A stretch of 63,594 nt of DNA from Deltaproteobacteria bacterium (GTDB taxonomy: Bacteria; Myxococcota_A; Polyangia; Nannocystales; Nannocystaceae). The notes below the pieces were generated by a model that ran no database searches, was not told where the DNA came from, and worked only from the letters and a program-made list of their open reading frames with translations. Positions 11,495 through 22,160 of this stretch are shown in pieces. The translations under genes were made by a program, and so were the position numbers. The stretch is taken from contig RFGU01000204.1 in assembly GCA_003696955.1 (NCBI GenBank), positions 1 through 63,594 on the forward strand. Reading direction: 5' to 3'. Each line of letters begins with the position of its first letter. Positions within the stretch are counted from its first letter, which is position 1.

Positions 11495-12421
11495 ATGACT
11501 ACTTCGAACCATTGGATCACCCTCGACGTCCGCCCGGCCCCGGGTGAACGGGTGCGGCTCGGCCGCAGGTTGCCTACGATCCTAGACGACTTGGCGGGTC
11601 TCCTCGGGCTCGAGGAGGGGGTCATGGGGGTGGAGATCGCCGGCCCGGACACGTGGGGGGCACCGACCCCCCATCTGGTCGTCCACGTCGCCGTCGACGC
11701 AGCCAAGCCCACGGAGGAGGTCGCCCGCGCGTGGGCCGAGCGCCTCGGACTCGCCGTCCACGTCGACGCCACCGAGCGCCATGGCGACGACTACCTCGAC
11801 GCGTGGAAGGCCTTCCATCCGCCCATCTACTGCGGGCGCGGGCGCAACGTGCTCGTGCGTCCGTCGTGGACGCCCCCCCCCGCCGTGCGGCCGGAGGTCA
11901 CCGTGGTCCTCGATCCAGGCCGCGCCTTCGGAACGGGGCGGCACGAGAGCACGCGCCTTTGTCTCGACTGGATCGCCGATCTCCCGCCGCCCCACCCCGG
12001 CACGGTGCTCGACCTCGGCTGCGGCTCCGGCGTGCTCGCCATCTGCGCCGCCATGCGATTCGGCGCCGAGGTGACCGCCGTGGACGTGGACGCCGAGGCC
12101 GTCGACGCCACCCGGGAGAACGCCGCCGCCAACGACGTCGCCGTCCGCGCCCTGGTGGCGGATCTGGCCGGCGCGCCGCACGGCCCCTTCGAGTGTGTCC
12201 TCGCCAACATCCGCCCCGAGGTCCTGGTGCCTGCCGCCGCGGAAGTGGTCTCGCGTACCGCTCCCTTCGGCCGCGCCCTCTTGTCCGGGATCCTGACGGA
12301 GGAGGCCCCGGCCGTCTGCGAGGCCTACCGGGCCGCAGGGGCGACCGCCACGGTCGTCGCCGAACGCGACGGGTGGTGCGCCATCGAGGTACGCCCGCGG
12401 CAGGGGAGTGCCGGGTCGTGA
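11495..12421 (+). CDS. prmA: Ribosomal protein L11 methyltransferase
   Basis: PrmA trimethylates ribosomal protein L11 using S-adenosylmethionine. The 308-residue protein has the usual N-terminal substrate domain and a Rossmann methyltransferase domain with motif I VLDLGCGSGVLAI (about residues 170-182), preceded by the family motif PGRAFGTGRHEST. An N-A-N-I-R-P motif (about 237-243) follows where PrmA has its NxxxNI signature. The ATG at 11495 follows the divergent promoter region. The stop overlaps the GTG start of rsmE, so the two rRNA/ribosome-modifying genes are coupled. The alternative of a generic class I methyltransferase is less likely given the GTGxHEST motif. Confidence 0.92.
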   Translation: MTTSNHWITLDVRPAPGERVRLGRRLPTILDDLAGLLGLEEGVMGVEIAGPDTWGAPTPHLVVHVAVDAAKPTEEVARAWAERLGLAVHVDATERHGDDYLDAWKAFHPPIYCGRGRNVLVRPSWTPPPAVRPEVTVVLDPGRAFGTGRHESTRLCLDWIADLPPPHPGTVLDLGCGSGVLAICAAMRFGAEVTAVDVDAEAVDATRENAAANDVAVRALVADLAGAPHGPFECVLANIRPEVLVPAAAEVVSRTAPFGRALLSGILTEEAPAVCEAYRAAGATATVVAERDGWCAIEVRPRQGSAGS

Positions 12422-13110
12422 TCCGGGTGTTCGCGCGGACCTGCGGTCCCGGGCCGTGCGAACTCTCCCCCGAGGAGAGTCACTACCTCGTACGGGTCCG
12501 GCGAGCCCGGACGGGTGCCGCGGTCGAAGTGCTCGACGGGCGCGGCGCCATCTTCTCGGCCCGCGTCGTGGCCGCCCGCCCGGACCGCGCCATCCTCGAG
12601 ATCGAAGGCCCCATCGACCGCCCTGCTCCCCCGTGGGATCTCGACCTGCTCGTGGCGATCCCCGAAGTCGCAGCCACCGTCGAGGTCGTCCAGCATGCGA
12701 CGGCCCTGGGCGTTCGGACGCTCCGATTCGTGGAGACGGCACGTTCTCACGCGCGGCTTCCTTCCCCGGCGCGATTGGAACGCGTCGTTCGATCGTGCCT
12801 ACGCCAGTGTGGCCGCCCCACGATGCCGACCATCGAGTCCGTCTCGTCGCTCGACGAGGCCGTCTCGCGAAGCCCCCTGCCCGGCTTCGTCGGTGTCCCG
12901 GGGGCACGCCCCGCGAGTCCATGGTCGGGCGAAGCTGCGACGTTGGCCGTGGGGCCGGAAGGCGGCTGGACGGACGAAGAGGTCGCGCGGCTCTGCGCTG
13001 CGGGCTTCGTCCCCGTGGGGCTCGGGCCGTGGATCCTGCGCACGCCCCTGGCGGTTGCCGCCGGGGCCGCCGCCGTCGCGGCCGTACGAGGGGCTGGCCC
13101 TGCGGCGTGA
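12418..13110 (+). CDS. rsmE: 16S rRNA m3U1498 methyltransferase
   Basis: RsmE methylates U1498 of 16S rRNA and is a SPOUT (trefoil-knot) enzyme. The 230-residue product has the N-terminal PUA-like part (FARTCGPG...LSPEESHYLVRVRRARTG) and the C-terminal SPOUT motifs LAVGPEGGWTDEE and LGPWILRTPLAV, which bind SAM. The start is GTG at 12418 in a GTGA overlap with prmA; the in-frame sequence further upstream is prmA in another frame. Pairing of prmA and rsmE is common in many bacteria. Confidence 0.92.
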   Translation: MIRVFARTCGPGPCELSPEESHYLVRVRRARTGAAVEVLDGRGAIFSARVVAARPDRAILEIEGPIDRPAPPWDLDLLVAIPEVAATVEVVQHATALGVRTLRFVETARSHARLPSPARLERVVRSCLRQCGRPTMPTIESVSSLDEAVSRSPLPGFVGVPGARPASPWSGEAATLAVGPEGGWTDEEVARLCAAGFVPVGLGPWILRTPLAVAAGAAAVAAVRGAGPAA

Positions 13111-13157
13111 TAGGATGCCCCCGCATGTTCCGCAGCCGGTCCCTCCGAGGCGCGCCA

Positions 13158-13721
13158 ATGCCGTGCCCGCGCTGCGACACGGAACTCGAGCTTGATCTGT
13201 CGCGCGCAGCCGATCCGGCGTGCCCCGCCTGTGGCCTGCCGCTGCTCCCCGTATGCACCGCGGGGATTGGCCGGCGGATCGCAGCCGCCATCGTGGATGC
13301 CCTCGCGGTGGCCGCCGTCGCCGTGCCGGTCCAGTGGGTGCTCACCACGCTCGTGGACCCGCCTCCGTTGCTCGGACCCGCGCGCACCGCCCTCGGTTGG
13401 CTCCTCGAGATTCTCGCGGTCCCCATCGGCCCGGCAGTGGTGCGGGCCCTTCCGGTCCTGTGCGTTCTCTATCTCTACCTGGTGCTCCACTGGGCGGGCA
13501 CGGGCCAGACCGTCGGCGGCCGATGGCTGCGGGTGCGGGTGGTCGACCGCTATGGAGCACCGCCCCATCCCGTTCGGACCCTACTGCGGGCCGCAGGTCA
13601 CGCCGTGGGGGGCCTGGTCGGGGGCATCGGATGGGTGTTCGCGGCCTTCGACCTCGAACGCCGAGCCTTCCACGACAAAGTGGCGGGGACCTGGGTCGTT
13701 TACGAGGAGGCGGAGGCGTGA
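13158..13721 (+). CDS. RDD-family membrane protein with zinc-ribbon-like N-terminus
   Basis: The 187-residue product begins with a CPRC...CPAC pair (residues 3-6 and 25-28), which looks like a small zinc ribbon. An RDD-type domain follows: IGRRIAAAIVDAL (Arg-Asp of the RDD signature), membrane segments near 46-62 and 85-112, GGRWLRVRVVDRYG, and the terminal AFHDKVAGTWVV typical of RDD proteins. Such proteins are of unclear function, with some acting in ion homeostasis or transport. I chose the ATG at 13158, which has GAGG seven bases before it; an ATG at 13125 would add 11 Arg-rich residues. The stop overlaps the GTG of the next gene. Confidence 0.8.
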   Translation: MPCPRCDTELELDLSRAADPACPACGLPLLPVCTAGIGRRIAAAIVDALAVAAVAVPVQWVLTTLVDPPPLLGPARTALGWLLEILAVPIGPAVVRALPVLCVLYLYLVLHWAGTGQTVGGRWLRVRVVDRYGAPPHPVRTLLRAAGHAVGGLVGGIGWVFAAFDLERRAFHDKVAGTWVVYEEAEA

Positions 13722-16700
13722 ACCGCCTGTTCGTCCAACTCGACATCGAAGGCCGTGTGCCCCCCGACGTCCTGCGCGGCGCCGTCCACCGGCAGAAGGT
13801 CTACGGGGGTAGCCTGGACACGATCCTCCTCGAACGGGACATCCTCGCGCCCGGCGCCGTGGCCGAGGCCCTGCAGGCCGCCCTCGACTTGCCGCTTGCG
13901 CCCCTCGACCTGTTGAGACCGCGCAAGGGCCGAGATTTCGACCGCATCGACGGGGACCTCGTGGACGCGGGACTTGCCTATCCGCTCGGCGAGCAAGACG
14001 GCAAACTCGTGATTGCCGTCCACCCGGAGATTCCGAAGGCTGCCCTCGATACCCTTCGCGCCGAGAACCCGGATGCGACGATCACGGTCACCTTCGAGTG
14101 TCTCCTGGCCCGACTGCGGGCGGAACGGGAGGGAACGGTGATGCCGCAACGGTACGCGGTCCTCGCCAACCGTGTGCTGCGCGCCCTCGGAGGTTCGCCC
14201 GATACGCCCGGTACGGCACCGCCGAGGCGGGAGCGACGCCCCACCCTGTCCTTCGATGCACCTGACGCGACGGGGGCGCCCGGCGACGCCGCGTCGCCGA
14301 CGGAAGCCACGCCCGACGAGCCGCCGGCCCCCGCCGCGGCGGAAGACGCACCGGCGGCGCCCGCCATTCGCTTCACGCCTCCCCGTGCGACGCCGGCTGC
14401 ACCGCCCCTCGGCCGCTTCCCACAGCCGACGCCGACCCCGAGGCGCGCCGAGGCCCCGCCCACCGGCCGCTACCCGACCGCCACGCCCGAACGGACCGAC
14501 GTGGGGCGCGAGGCGGAAACGCACGCGCCCCCCGCGGCCCCCAGCGCCACGGACCGACCCGCGGATCCCGGGATGGACGCCACCGCCGGGGAAGCCTCGG
14601 TGCCCGCGGCAGGCGACGATGCCGCTCGGGTTCCGAGGGGCGGCATCGTCGGGGCGGACGACGCGGCAGCGGCGACGAATGCATCGCCGGCCGAAGCCGA
14701 GGCCCCAGGCCCCGATGCCGACGCGGAACCGGGGGCCGTCACCTCGGCGAACGCGTCCGACGAACCGACGGACGCCCGAACGGCGCCCGACGAACCGGCT
14801 TTCGTCGCGCCCGCGCTTGCCCGGCTCGCCGTCGCCGCCGACCGCGACGACGTGATTGCGGCGCTACGGCTGACGATGGACGCATGCACGCGGCGCTACG
14901 CCATCTTCGCCGTGCGCAAGGATGGTCTGGTCGCCGTCGCTGCGCATCGCCTCGACCCATCGTGCGTCGTGGGCACGGCGTTCGCTCCACCTCGCAAAGG
15001 GCTGGTGGCCGACCTGCTCGCAGGCCGCGCGACGACCGGCGCGCCTTCCGACGATCCGTGGCTTGCCGCGGCCTTCGGGCTCCGGGGCCCGTACCCGGCC
15101 ATCGTCGACGTCGTACGGCTCGGGCGCCGTCCGGTGCTGCTCGTGTACGGGGATCGTCGCGGGGAAGACGTGGACGCATCGGCGCGGGCGGCCGTCGCCC
15201 GAATCGTCGAGGCGACGGCCCGGGCGTTGGCCCGGGTCGCGCTCGAGCGCCGAGCCCAAGGCTCCGCACCCGCCGCTCGGACGGAGCCCGAAGCCGACCG
15301 CGACGGAGCGCACCTGAACCTTCCCCACCTGACACGGTCCCAACCCAAACCGCACCGCGGGCCGACGCTCCTGGGCACGTGGGCGCCCCGGGGGATGGGG
15401 ACGCCCGAAGCCGACACGGCCCCCGACGACGGTGTGGCCGCCCCAACCGACCGACGACGAGTGCCGCCCTCCGGACCACGGCCGGAGGGTCGACCACCGG
15501 CGGAGGACCACGTGCCCGCGCCGGAGACCCCGCCGATCGACGGGGGCCCTTCCGCCCCGGACGATGCGCCGACGGAGCCGCACCCGCACCGCAGGACGGC
15601 CCGCCTCGGCGCGCCCGACGACGGTGCTGCGCCGCCGCCGCCTCGGTTCGTCCCTCCCGCGGTCTCCTCGGCCCGGCGGACCACGCTGACGACGGACGCA
15701 CCGACCCCACCGGTACCGCCGCCCCCAACCTCGGGCGTGGACGCGGCGGATCCGATGTCGGACACCCTGACCGGACTGCCGCCGGCCGAGGACGAACTTC
15801 CGCCACCTGGCGCGACGCGCCCGGGGATCGCTCCCCTCGCCGAGCCCTTGCTCGATGCCCCTGCCCGCCCCACCGTCGCGCTCGATGCGGAGGACCGCAT
15901 CGCCGAGCCGCAGCCCGCGACGGCGGATGCCGAGGTCGGAGAACTCCTCGATGCCATCGTCGCCCACGAGGATCCCCGTGCCGTGGCGCGGCTCGTGGAA
16001 CTCGGTCCGGCGGCCCTCGCAGCCTTCGCCGGCCGCTTTCCGGGGCCCATCGAGGTCATCCGCCGAGACCTGGCGACCATGCCGCCGCCTTCGGCCCACG
16101 GTCCCCTGCTGCGTGCCGCCATCAGCCTCGGGAGCGCGGTCACACCGTATCTGCTCGAGCGCCTGTCCGATCCCAATCCGGAGGTGCGCTTCTACGGTGC
16201 CTTCGTGTTCCAGGAGTTGCGGGACCCGGCGTGCATCGAGCGTCTCACCGAATTGGTCTTCGACGCCCATCCCGAGGTCCGCACCATCGCGGCGAGGGTC
16301 CTCGAGACCTATCACCGCGCGCCGGCGTTCTCCGAGGCCTGCGCCACCATTCGTGGCGGCCTTTCGGCGCCCAACCGCGTCAAGCAGATGCACGCCGCCC
16401 GGGCCGTCGGCACCTTGCGCGATCGTGATGCCGTTCCCGCCCTCGTCGACCTCTTGTCGAGCCGCGACCGATTCGTCCAGGAGACCGCCCTCGAGGCCCT
16501 ATGCTCCATCACGGGCCAACAGCACGGCCTCAAGCCCCACAGGTGGCGCGCATGGTACGAAGAGCACGGCCACGAGCACCGTCTCGAGTGGATCATGCAG
16601 AGCCTCCGGCACCGGGACGTCCTCGTCCGCCGCTGGGCCAACGACGAGCTGTCCCGGCTTACGGGGCACCGGGTCTCCGCCCGTCCCCACGGGGACAAGC

Positions 16701-16786
16701 GGGAACAGGAGGCCTGTTACCAGCAGTGGCGCGCGTGGTGGGAGGAGATCGGGCGAGCGCGCTTCGACCGCGTGGCTCGTGGCTGA
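13718..16786 (+). CDS. Large mosaic protein: MshEN-like, GAF-like and HEAT-repeat regions
   Basis: The 1022-residue protein starts at GTG 13718 in a GTGA overlap with the RDD gene. Residues 1 to about 135 resemble the MshEN/GspE N-terminal domain (LFVQLDIEG, GGSLDTILLERDIL, ALDLPLAPLDLL, YPLGEQDGKLVIAV), which in other proteins can bind c-di-GMP. About 150-365 is a Pro/Ala/Thr/Glu-rich linker. About 366-510 looks GAF-like (MDACTRRYAIFAVRKDGLVAVAAHRL). About 510-740 is a second disordered region. About 740-1022 is a run of HEAT-like helical pairs (LERLSDPNPEVRFYGAFVFQEL, AVPALVDLLSSRDRFVQETALEAL). No enzyme motif, signal peptide or membrane helix is visible. I know no named family with this order. 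A regulatory scaffold is an inference. Confidence 0.8.
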   Translation: MNRLFVQLDIEGRVPPDVLRGAVHRQKVYGGSLDTILLERDILAPGAVAEALQAALDLPLAPLDLLRPRKGRDFDRIDGDLVDAGLAYPLGEQDGKLVIAVHPEIPKAALDTLRAENPDATITVTFECLLARLRAEREGTVMPQRYAVLANRVLRALGGSPDTPGTAPPRRERRPTLSFDAPDATGAPGDAASPTEATPDEPPAPAAAEDAPAAPAIRFTPPRATPAAPPLGRFPQPTPTPRRAEAPPTGRYPTATPERTDVGREAETHAPPAAPSATDRPADPGMDATAGEASVPAAGDDAARVPRGGIVGADDAAAATNASPAEAEAPGPDADAEPGAVTSANASDEPTDARTAPDEPAFVAPALARLAVAADRDDVIAALRLTMDACTRRYAIFAVRKDGLVAVAAHRLDPSCVVGTAFAPPRKGLVADLLAGRATTGAPSDDPWLAAAFGLRGPYPAIVDVVRLGRRPVLLVYGDRRGEDVDASARAAVARIVEATARALARVALERRAQGSAPAARTEPEADRDGAHLNLPHLTRSQPKPHRGPTLLGTWAPRGMGTPEADTAPDDGVAAPTDRRRVPPSGPRPEGRPPAEDHVPAPETPPIDGGPSAPDDAPTEPHPHRRTARLGAPDDGAAPPPPRFVPPAVSSARRTTLTTDAPTPPVPPPPTSGVDAADPMSDTLTGLPPAEDELPPPGATRPGIAPLAEPLLDAPARPTVALDAEDRIAEPQPATADAEVGELLDAIVAHEDPRAVARLVELGPAALAAFAGRFPGPIEVIRRDLATMPPPSAHGPLLRAAISLGSAVTPYLLERLSDPNPEVRFYGAFVFQELRDPACIERLTELVFDAHPEVRTIAARVLETYHRAPAFSEACATIRGGLSAPNRVKQMHAARAVGTLRDRDAVPALVDLLSSRDRFVQETALEALCSITGQQHGLKPHRWRAWYEEHGHEHRLEWIMQSLRHRDVLVRRWANDELSRLTGHRVSARPHGDKREQEACYQQWRAWWEEIGRARFDRVARG

Positions 16787-16808
16787 TTCGATCGTCGCGG
16801 CCACCGTT

Positions 16809-18407
16809 TCAACGACGCTTCATGCAGCCACCGTCCGTGCTCAGGACGTTCGCGATGACGCGGGCGAGTCGATCGGGCCCCTCGGCCAGGACGTCGATGG
16901 GCAGGGCGCCGCCGGAGGTTGCCTCCGGAATGGGCCGCATGTCGTGCCACGGTGCGAAGATCCCCGCCTCGACGTCCTCGTCCTCGCTGGGCCCACCGCG
17001 TCTGGCCGCAAAGGCCAACACCTTCACGCCCCGTTCCCCCAGGGCCGAGATCGTCTCGGCATAACCGTGGCGCACGGGCACGTGCGCACTCAACATCGTG
17101 CCCGCATCCGCGAAGCCGTCGTCGGTCACCCACACGGCGAACCGGGCCGTATCGTCCCGCCGATCCCACGCAAGGCCCGTGGCCGCAAGATGAAGGGCGT
17201 CGAGGGCGTTCTCCGGCCAGTCGTGGTTGGGGGTGTCCGTCGTCAACTGAGCGTTACCGGCGGCGCGGGCGAGGATCGGGCCGAGCCACGGTGCGAGTTC
17301 GTGCATGGAACGGGCCCACGGTGCACCCGGTCGCACGAGGACCGCGTCGTCCACGTAGGCCACGACGCCCAACTCGACGCCCTCGGGCAGTTTGGCCACA
17401 TCGGCTGGCGCAACGGTACCGTGGGCCCCAAGTGCCCGGCCGACCGCATCGGCCGACTCGAGGACCGCCGGCAGCGCGGTGTTCATGGTGGTGGAGACGT
17501 CGAGCACGAACACGACCTGCGCCCTCCGAATCGTGTGCGCCGCCGGACGCGAGACGAGACAACGGGAGAACCACGACTCGCGAACGCCGCCGTCGCCGGT
17601 CGCAGAAGGTGCCGTGGCCTCCGAGCGTGCCTCGGGGTCGGAGGCGCGGACACCTGCGGCATCCTGCGCCGACTGCCCGCCATCCTCGGTGGACGCAAGG
17701 GTGCCCGCCGGCGATCCCGCCCCAAGCCGGTCGGCACCGCCGGGCGTCGGGACGGAGATCTTCGCCCCCGACGGAGGTCGATCGATCTCGGCGTCCGTCG
17801 GGTCCGCGGCTTCTTCCGCGGCCGCGGGCCTCGGGTGCAGGACGCTCCGGGCGCCCTCCGACGGTGGTCCAGGCAGGACACCGAGGCGCGGCCGCGCGAC
17901 GCTGCCCCGCCCCCGCGGCCCGGACGCGGATTCGGGATCGAATCCGAAGGCGACCAGCCGCACCGGTCCGTCGGCCCCCCGCACCCGCGGCGCGAACGCC
18001 CCGGGCCCGCCGAGCCGCGGCGCCGACCATGCCACGACGGCGGCAAGACACGCCACCGTGGCCGCCGCGACCACATCGGCGGTTGCCGGCCGAAATCCGC
18101 GCCAGCCCGCGAAGGGCGGCGGCTCGGCGTCGAGGGATTCGACCTCGAGGGTCACCTCCGGGTGGGCCGAGAGCACCCAACACCCGGCCTTGGCTCCCTT
18201 GCCACCGCCGCACGACGCCCACGTCGGGGGCGCGGGATCGAGCATGGGCCGAAAGTGGGCCTGCGCCCCGCCGTCCGGAACCACGAAGTCGCAACGCGGA
18301 TCTTCGCCCACGGTGAGGGCTTCACCCCTGTGCAGCACGCGGTCGGCGAGGACGAGTCCGCGATAGCGCAAGCGGGCGACGAGACGCGGTAGAAGGCGGC
18401 GCGGCAC
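16809..18407 (-). CDS. Membrane protein with FHA-like N-terminus and VWA domain
   Basis: The 532-residue protein has an N-terminal region (about 16-60; GEALTVGEDPRCDFVVPDGG) that looks like the start of an FHA domain. One membrane helix follows at 109-129, then a Pro/Ala/Ser-rich linker and a von Willebrand factor A domain from about residue 296. The MIDAS loop reads DVSTTMN, so the usual DxSxS has Thr in its last place, which could still bind a metal ion. The late motif VWVTDDGFAD fits the second metal-binding loop. The predicted topology puts the VWA domain in the periplasm. Start at 18407 is the first plausible; upstream sequence is intergenic. Role unknown. Confidence 0.78.
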   Translation of the reverse strand: MPRRLLPRLVARLRYRGLVLADRVLHRGEALTVGEDPRCDFVVPDGGAQAHFRPMLDPAPPTWASCGGGKGAKAGCWVLSAHPEVTLEVESLDAEPPPFAGWRGFRPATADVVAAATVACLAAVVAWSAPRLGGPGAFAPRVRGADGPVRLVAFGFDPESASGPRGRGSVARPRLGVLPGPPSEGARSVLHPRPAAAEEAADPTDAEIDRPPSGAKISVPTPGGADRLGAGSPAGTLASTEDGGQSAQDAAGVRASDPEARSEATAPSATGDGGVRESWFSRCLVSRPAAHTIRRAQVVFVLDVSTTMNTALPAVLESADAVGRALGAHGTVAPADVAKLPEGVELGVVAYVDDAVLVRPGAPWARSMHELAPWLGPILARAAGNAQLTTDTPNHDWPENALDALHLAATGLAWDRRDDTARFAVWVTDDGFADAGTMLSAHVPVRHGYAETISALGERGVKVLAFAARRGGPSEDEDVEAGIFAPWHDMRPIPEATSGGALPIDVLAEGPDRLARVIANVLSTDGGCMKRR

Positions 18408-18581
18408 GGGCCCTACGACGCAGCAGCTCCCCGTTTTGTTCCCCGTTCGGATCGGCCGCGAACCTGCGGCCGAAGGGGACGGAGCGGACGGCGCCCTGGC
18501 GGAACGCTGCGCCCATGGCGCTCGGCCCGACGGGCGCCATCGTAGGCGCGAGGACGCGACGTCGGGACGGACCGTTGCGCG

Positions 18582-20345
<1,764 letters not shown>

Positions 20346-20451
20346 CGAGTCATCGTAGCGCGGTGTGCGGCGCGCGCCCGCCCGCTACTCCGGGACGGGG
20401 TGGCCCTTTGTGGAGCGCCGCCGCCGCGCGTGCTAGAAGGCCGAGCACCCC

Positions 20452-22152
20452 ATGTTCGACACGATCTCGAAGGGATTTCGCAGCGCCCGCGAGCGCTTCA
20501 CGGGCCGAGCGGAACTGACCGAAGACGTGGTCGACGCGGCCCTCAAGGACGTCCGGCTCGCGCTGCTCGAGGCCGACGTGGAGTTTCGCGTCGCCAAGAA
20601 GTTCCTGCGGGCCGTGCGCGAGAAAGCCCTCGGCGAAGAGGTCCGCCTGGTCGCCGAGAAGGACGGCAAGAAGATCCGCGTCCGCCCCGAGGACCACTTC
20701 GTGCGGATCTGCCACGAGGAGCTGGTGGCCCTCATGGGCCCCGTCGACACCGATCTCGCCCGGGCGAGCAAGGGCGCCACGGGCATCATGATGGTGGGCC
20801 TGCAGGGGTCGGGCAAGACCACCACGTCGGGCAAGCTCGCGCGCAAGCTCCAGAAGGAGGGCCACAAGGTGCTCTTGGTCGCCGCCGACGTCTACCGGCC
20901 GGCCGCCGTGCACCAGCTCGAGGTCCTCGGCGAGCGCATCGGCGTGCCGGTCTTCGCCAAGGAGGGCGAAGACCCCGTGGAGATCTGCGCCGAGGCCACG
21001 GACCTGGCCAATCGCGAGGGCTTCGACTTCGTCATCTACGACACGGCCGGTCGGCTGTCCGTCGACGAAGCCCTGATGGCGGAGCTCGAGCGCATCGCCG
21101 AGCGGGTCCACCCCGCCAACACGCTCCTCGTCATCGACGCCATGATCGGCCAGGACGCCGTATCCACGGCCAAGGCCTTCGACGAGCGCCTCGACGTCTC
21201 GGGGGTGGTGCTGACCAAGCTCGACGGCGACGCCCGCGGCGGCGCGGCGCTGTCGATCAAGGCGGCCACCGGCAAACCCATCAAGTTCCTCGGCATGGGC
21301 GAGTCCCTCGACCGCCTCGAGGCGTTCCGCCCCGAGGGGCTGGCGAGCCGGATCCTCGGCATGGGCGACATCGTCGGGCTCGTTCAGGATCTCCAGGAGG
21401 TCGTCGACGAGGAGCAGGCCGCCAAGGACGCCGAGAAGATGCTCGGCGGGTCCTTCACGATGGACGACTTCCTCCAGCAGATCCGCACGATCCAGAAGAT
21501 GGGGTCGATGAAGGATCTGATGGACAAGCTCCCCCTTTCGGGGATGCTCGGCGGCGACGTCCCGCAAGAGGCCCTCGAGGAGGCCATGGACGATCGGGAA
21601 CTCGTCAAGATCGAGGCGATGATCCAGTCCATGACCCGCAAGGAACGGGCTCGTCCCGACCTGTTCCTCACGTCCCACGACCGGGGCAAGGCACGTCGAT
21701 CGCTCCAGCGGGGACGGAAGAAGAAGGCGCGCCCGAGCGATCCGGCGAAGTTCGCCGACCTGGGTCCGGCCGATTTCGTGACGAGTCGCATCGAACGTGT
21801 GGCCCGTGGCTCGGGGACCACGCCGGAGGACGTGCGCGGTCTCGTGGCGCGCTTCCTCGCCATGCGCGAGATGTTCAAGCTCCTCGGCGGCATGATGGGC
21901 GGCGGGCTGATGTCCAAGCTCCCCGGCATCAAGCAGATGCGGCAGATGAGCGCCATGCGCAAGCTCGCCCAGGACCCGAACGCGCTCGCCGCCCTCGGCG
22001 GCGGCATGCCGGGCATGCCCGGGATGCCCGCCCTCGCCGGAGCGGGCGCGGGCGGCATGGGGACCAGCCGGTCACGGCCGAAGGACCGCAACGCCCAACG
22101 CAAGAAGCGCCGTAACGAGAAGAAGGCGCGGCGGAAGAACCGGCGCAAGTAG
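20452..22152 (+). CDS. ffh: Signal recognition particle protein Ffh, with insertion in the M domain
   Basis: Ffh binds signal sequences and 4.5S RNA and delivers ribosomes to FtsY at the membrane. The 566-residue product has the N domain, the G domain with P-loop GLQGSGKT (116-123), DTAGRL (198-203) and TKLDGD (255-260), and a Met-rich M domain. It is about 110 residues longer than typical. The extra sequence is a basic insert between MTRKERARPDLF and the RNA-binding RIERVARGSG (about residues 406-445, with RGRKKK), and a Lys/Arg-rich tail after about 535. Start at ATG 20452 gives the normal N-terminus. It is followed after 8 bases by a radical-SAM gene. Confidence 0.95.
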   Translation: MFDTISKGFRSARERFTGRAELTEDVVDAALKDVRLALLEADVEFRVAKKFLRAVREKALGEEVRLVAEKDGKKIRVRPEDHFVRICHEELVALMGPVDTDLARASKGATGIMMVGLQGSGKTTTSGKLARKLQKEGHKVLLVAADVYRPAAVHQLEVLGERIGVPVFAKEGEDPVEICAEATDLANREGFDFVIYDTAGRLSVDEALMAELERIAERVHPANTLLVIDAMIGQDAVSTAKAFDERLDVSGVVLTKLDGDARGGAALSIKAATGKPIKFLGMGESLDRLEAFRPEGLASRILGMGDIVGLVQDLQEVVDEEQAAKDAEKMLGGSFTMDDFLQQIRTIQKMGSMKDLMDKLPLSGMLGGDVPQEALEEAMDDRELVKIEAMIQSMTRKERARPDLFLTSHDRGKARRSLQRGRKKKARPSDPAKFADLGPADFVTSRIERVARGSGTTPEDVRGLVARFLAMREMFKLLGGMMGGGLMSKLPGIKQMRQMSAMRKLAQDPNALAALGGGMPGMPGMPALAGAGAGGMGTSRSRPKDRNAQRKKRRNEKKARRKNRRK

Positions 22153-22160
22153 GAGCCTCC

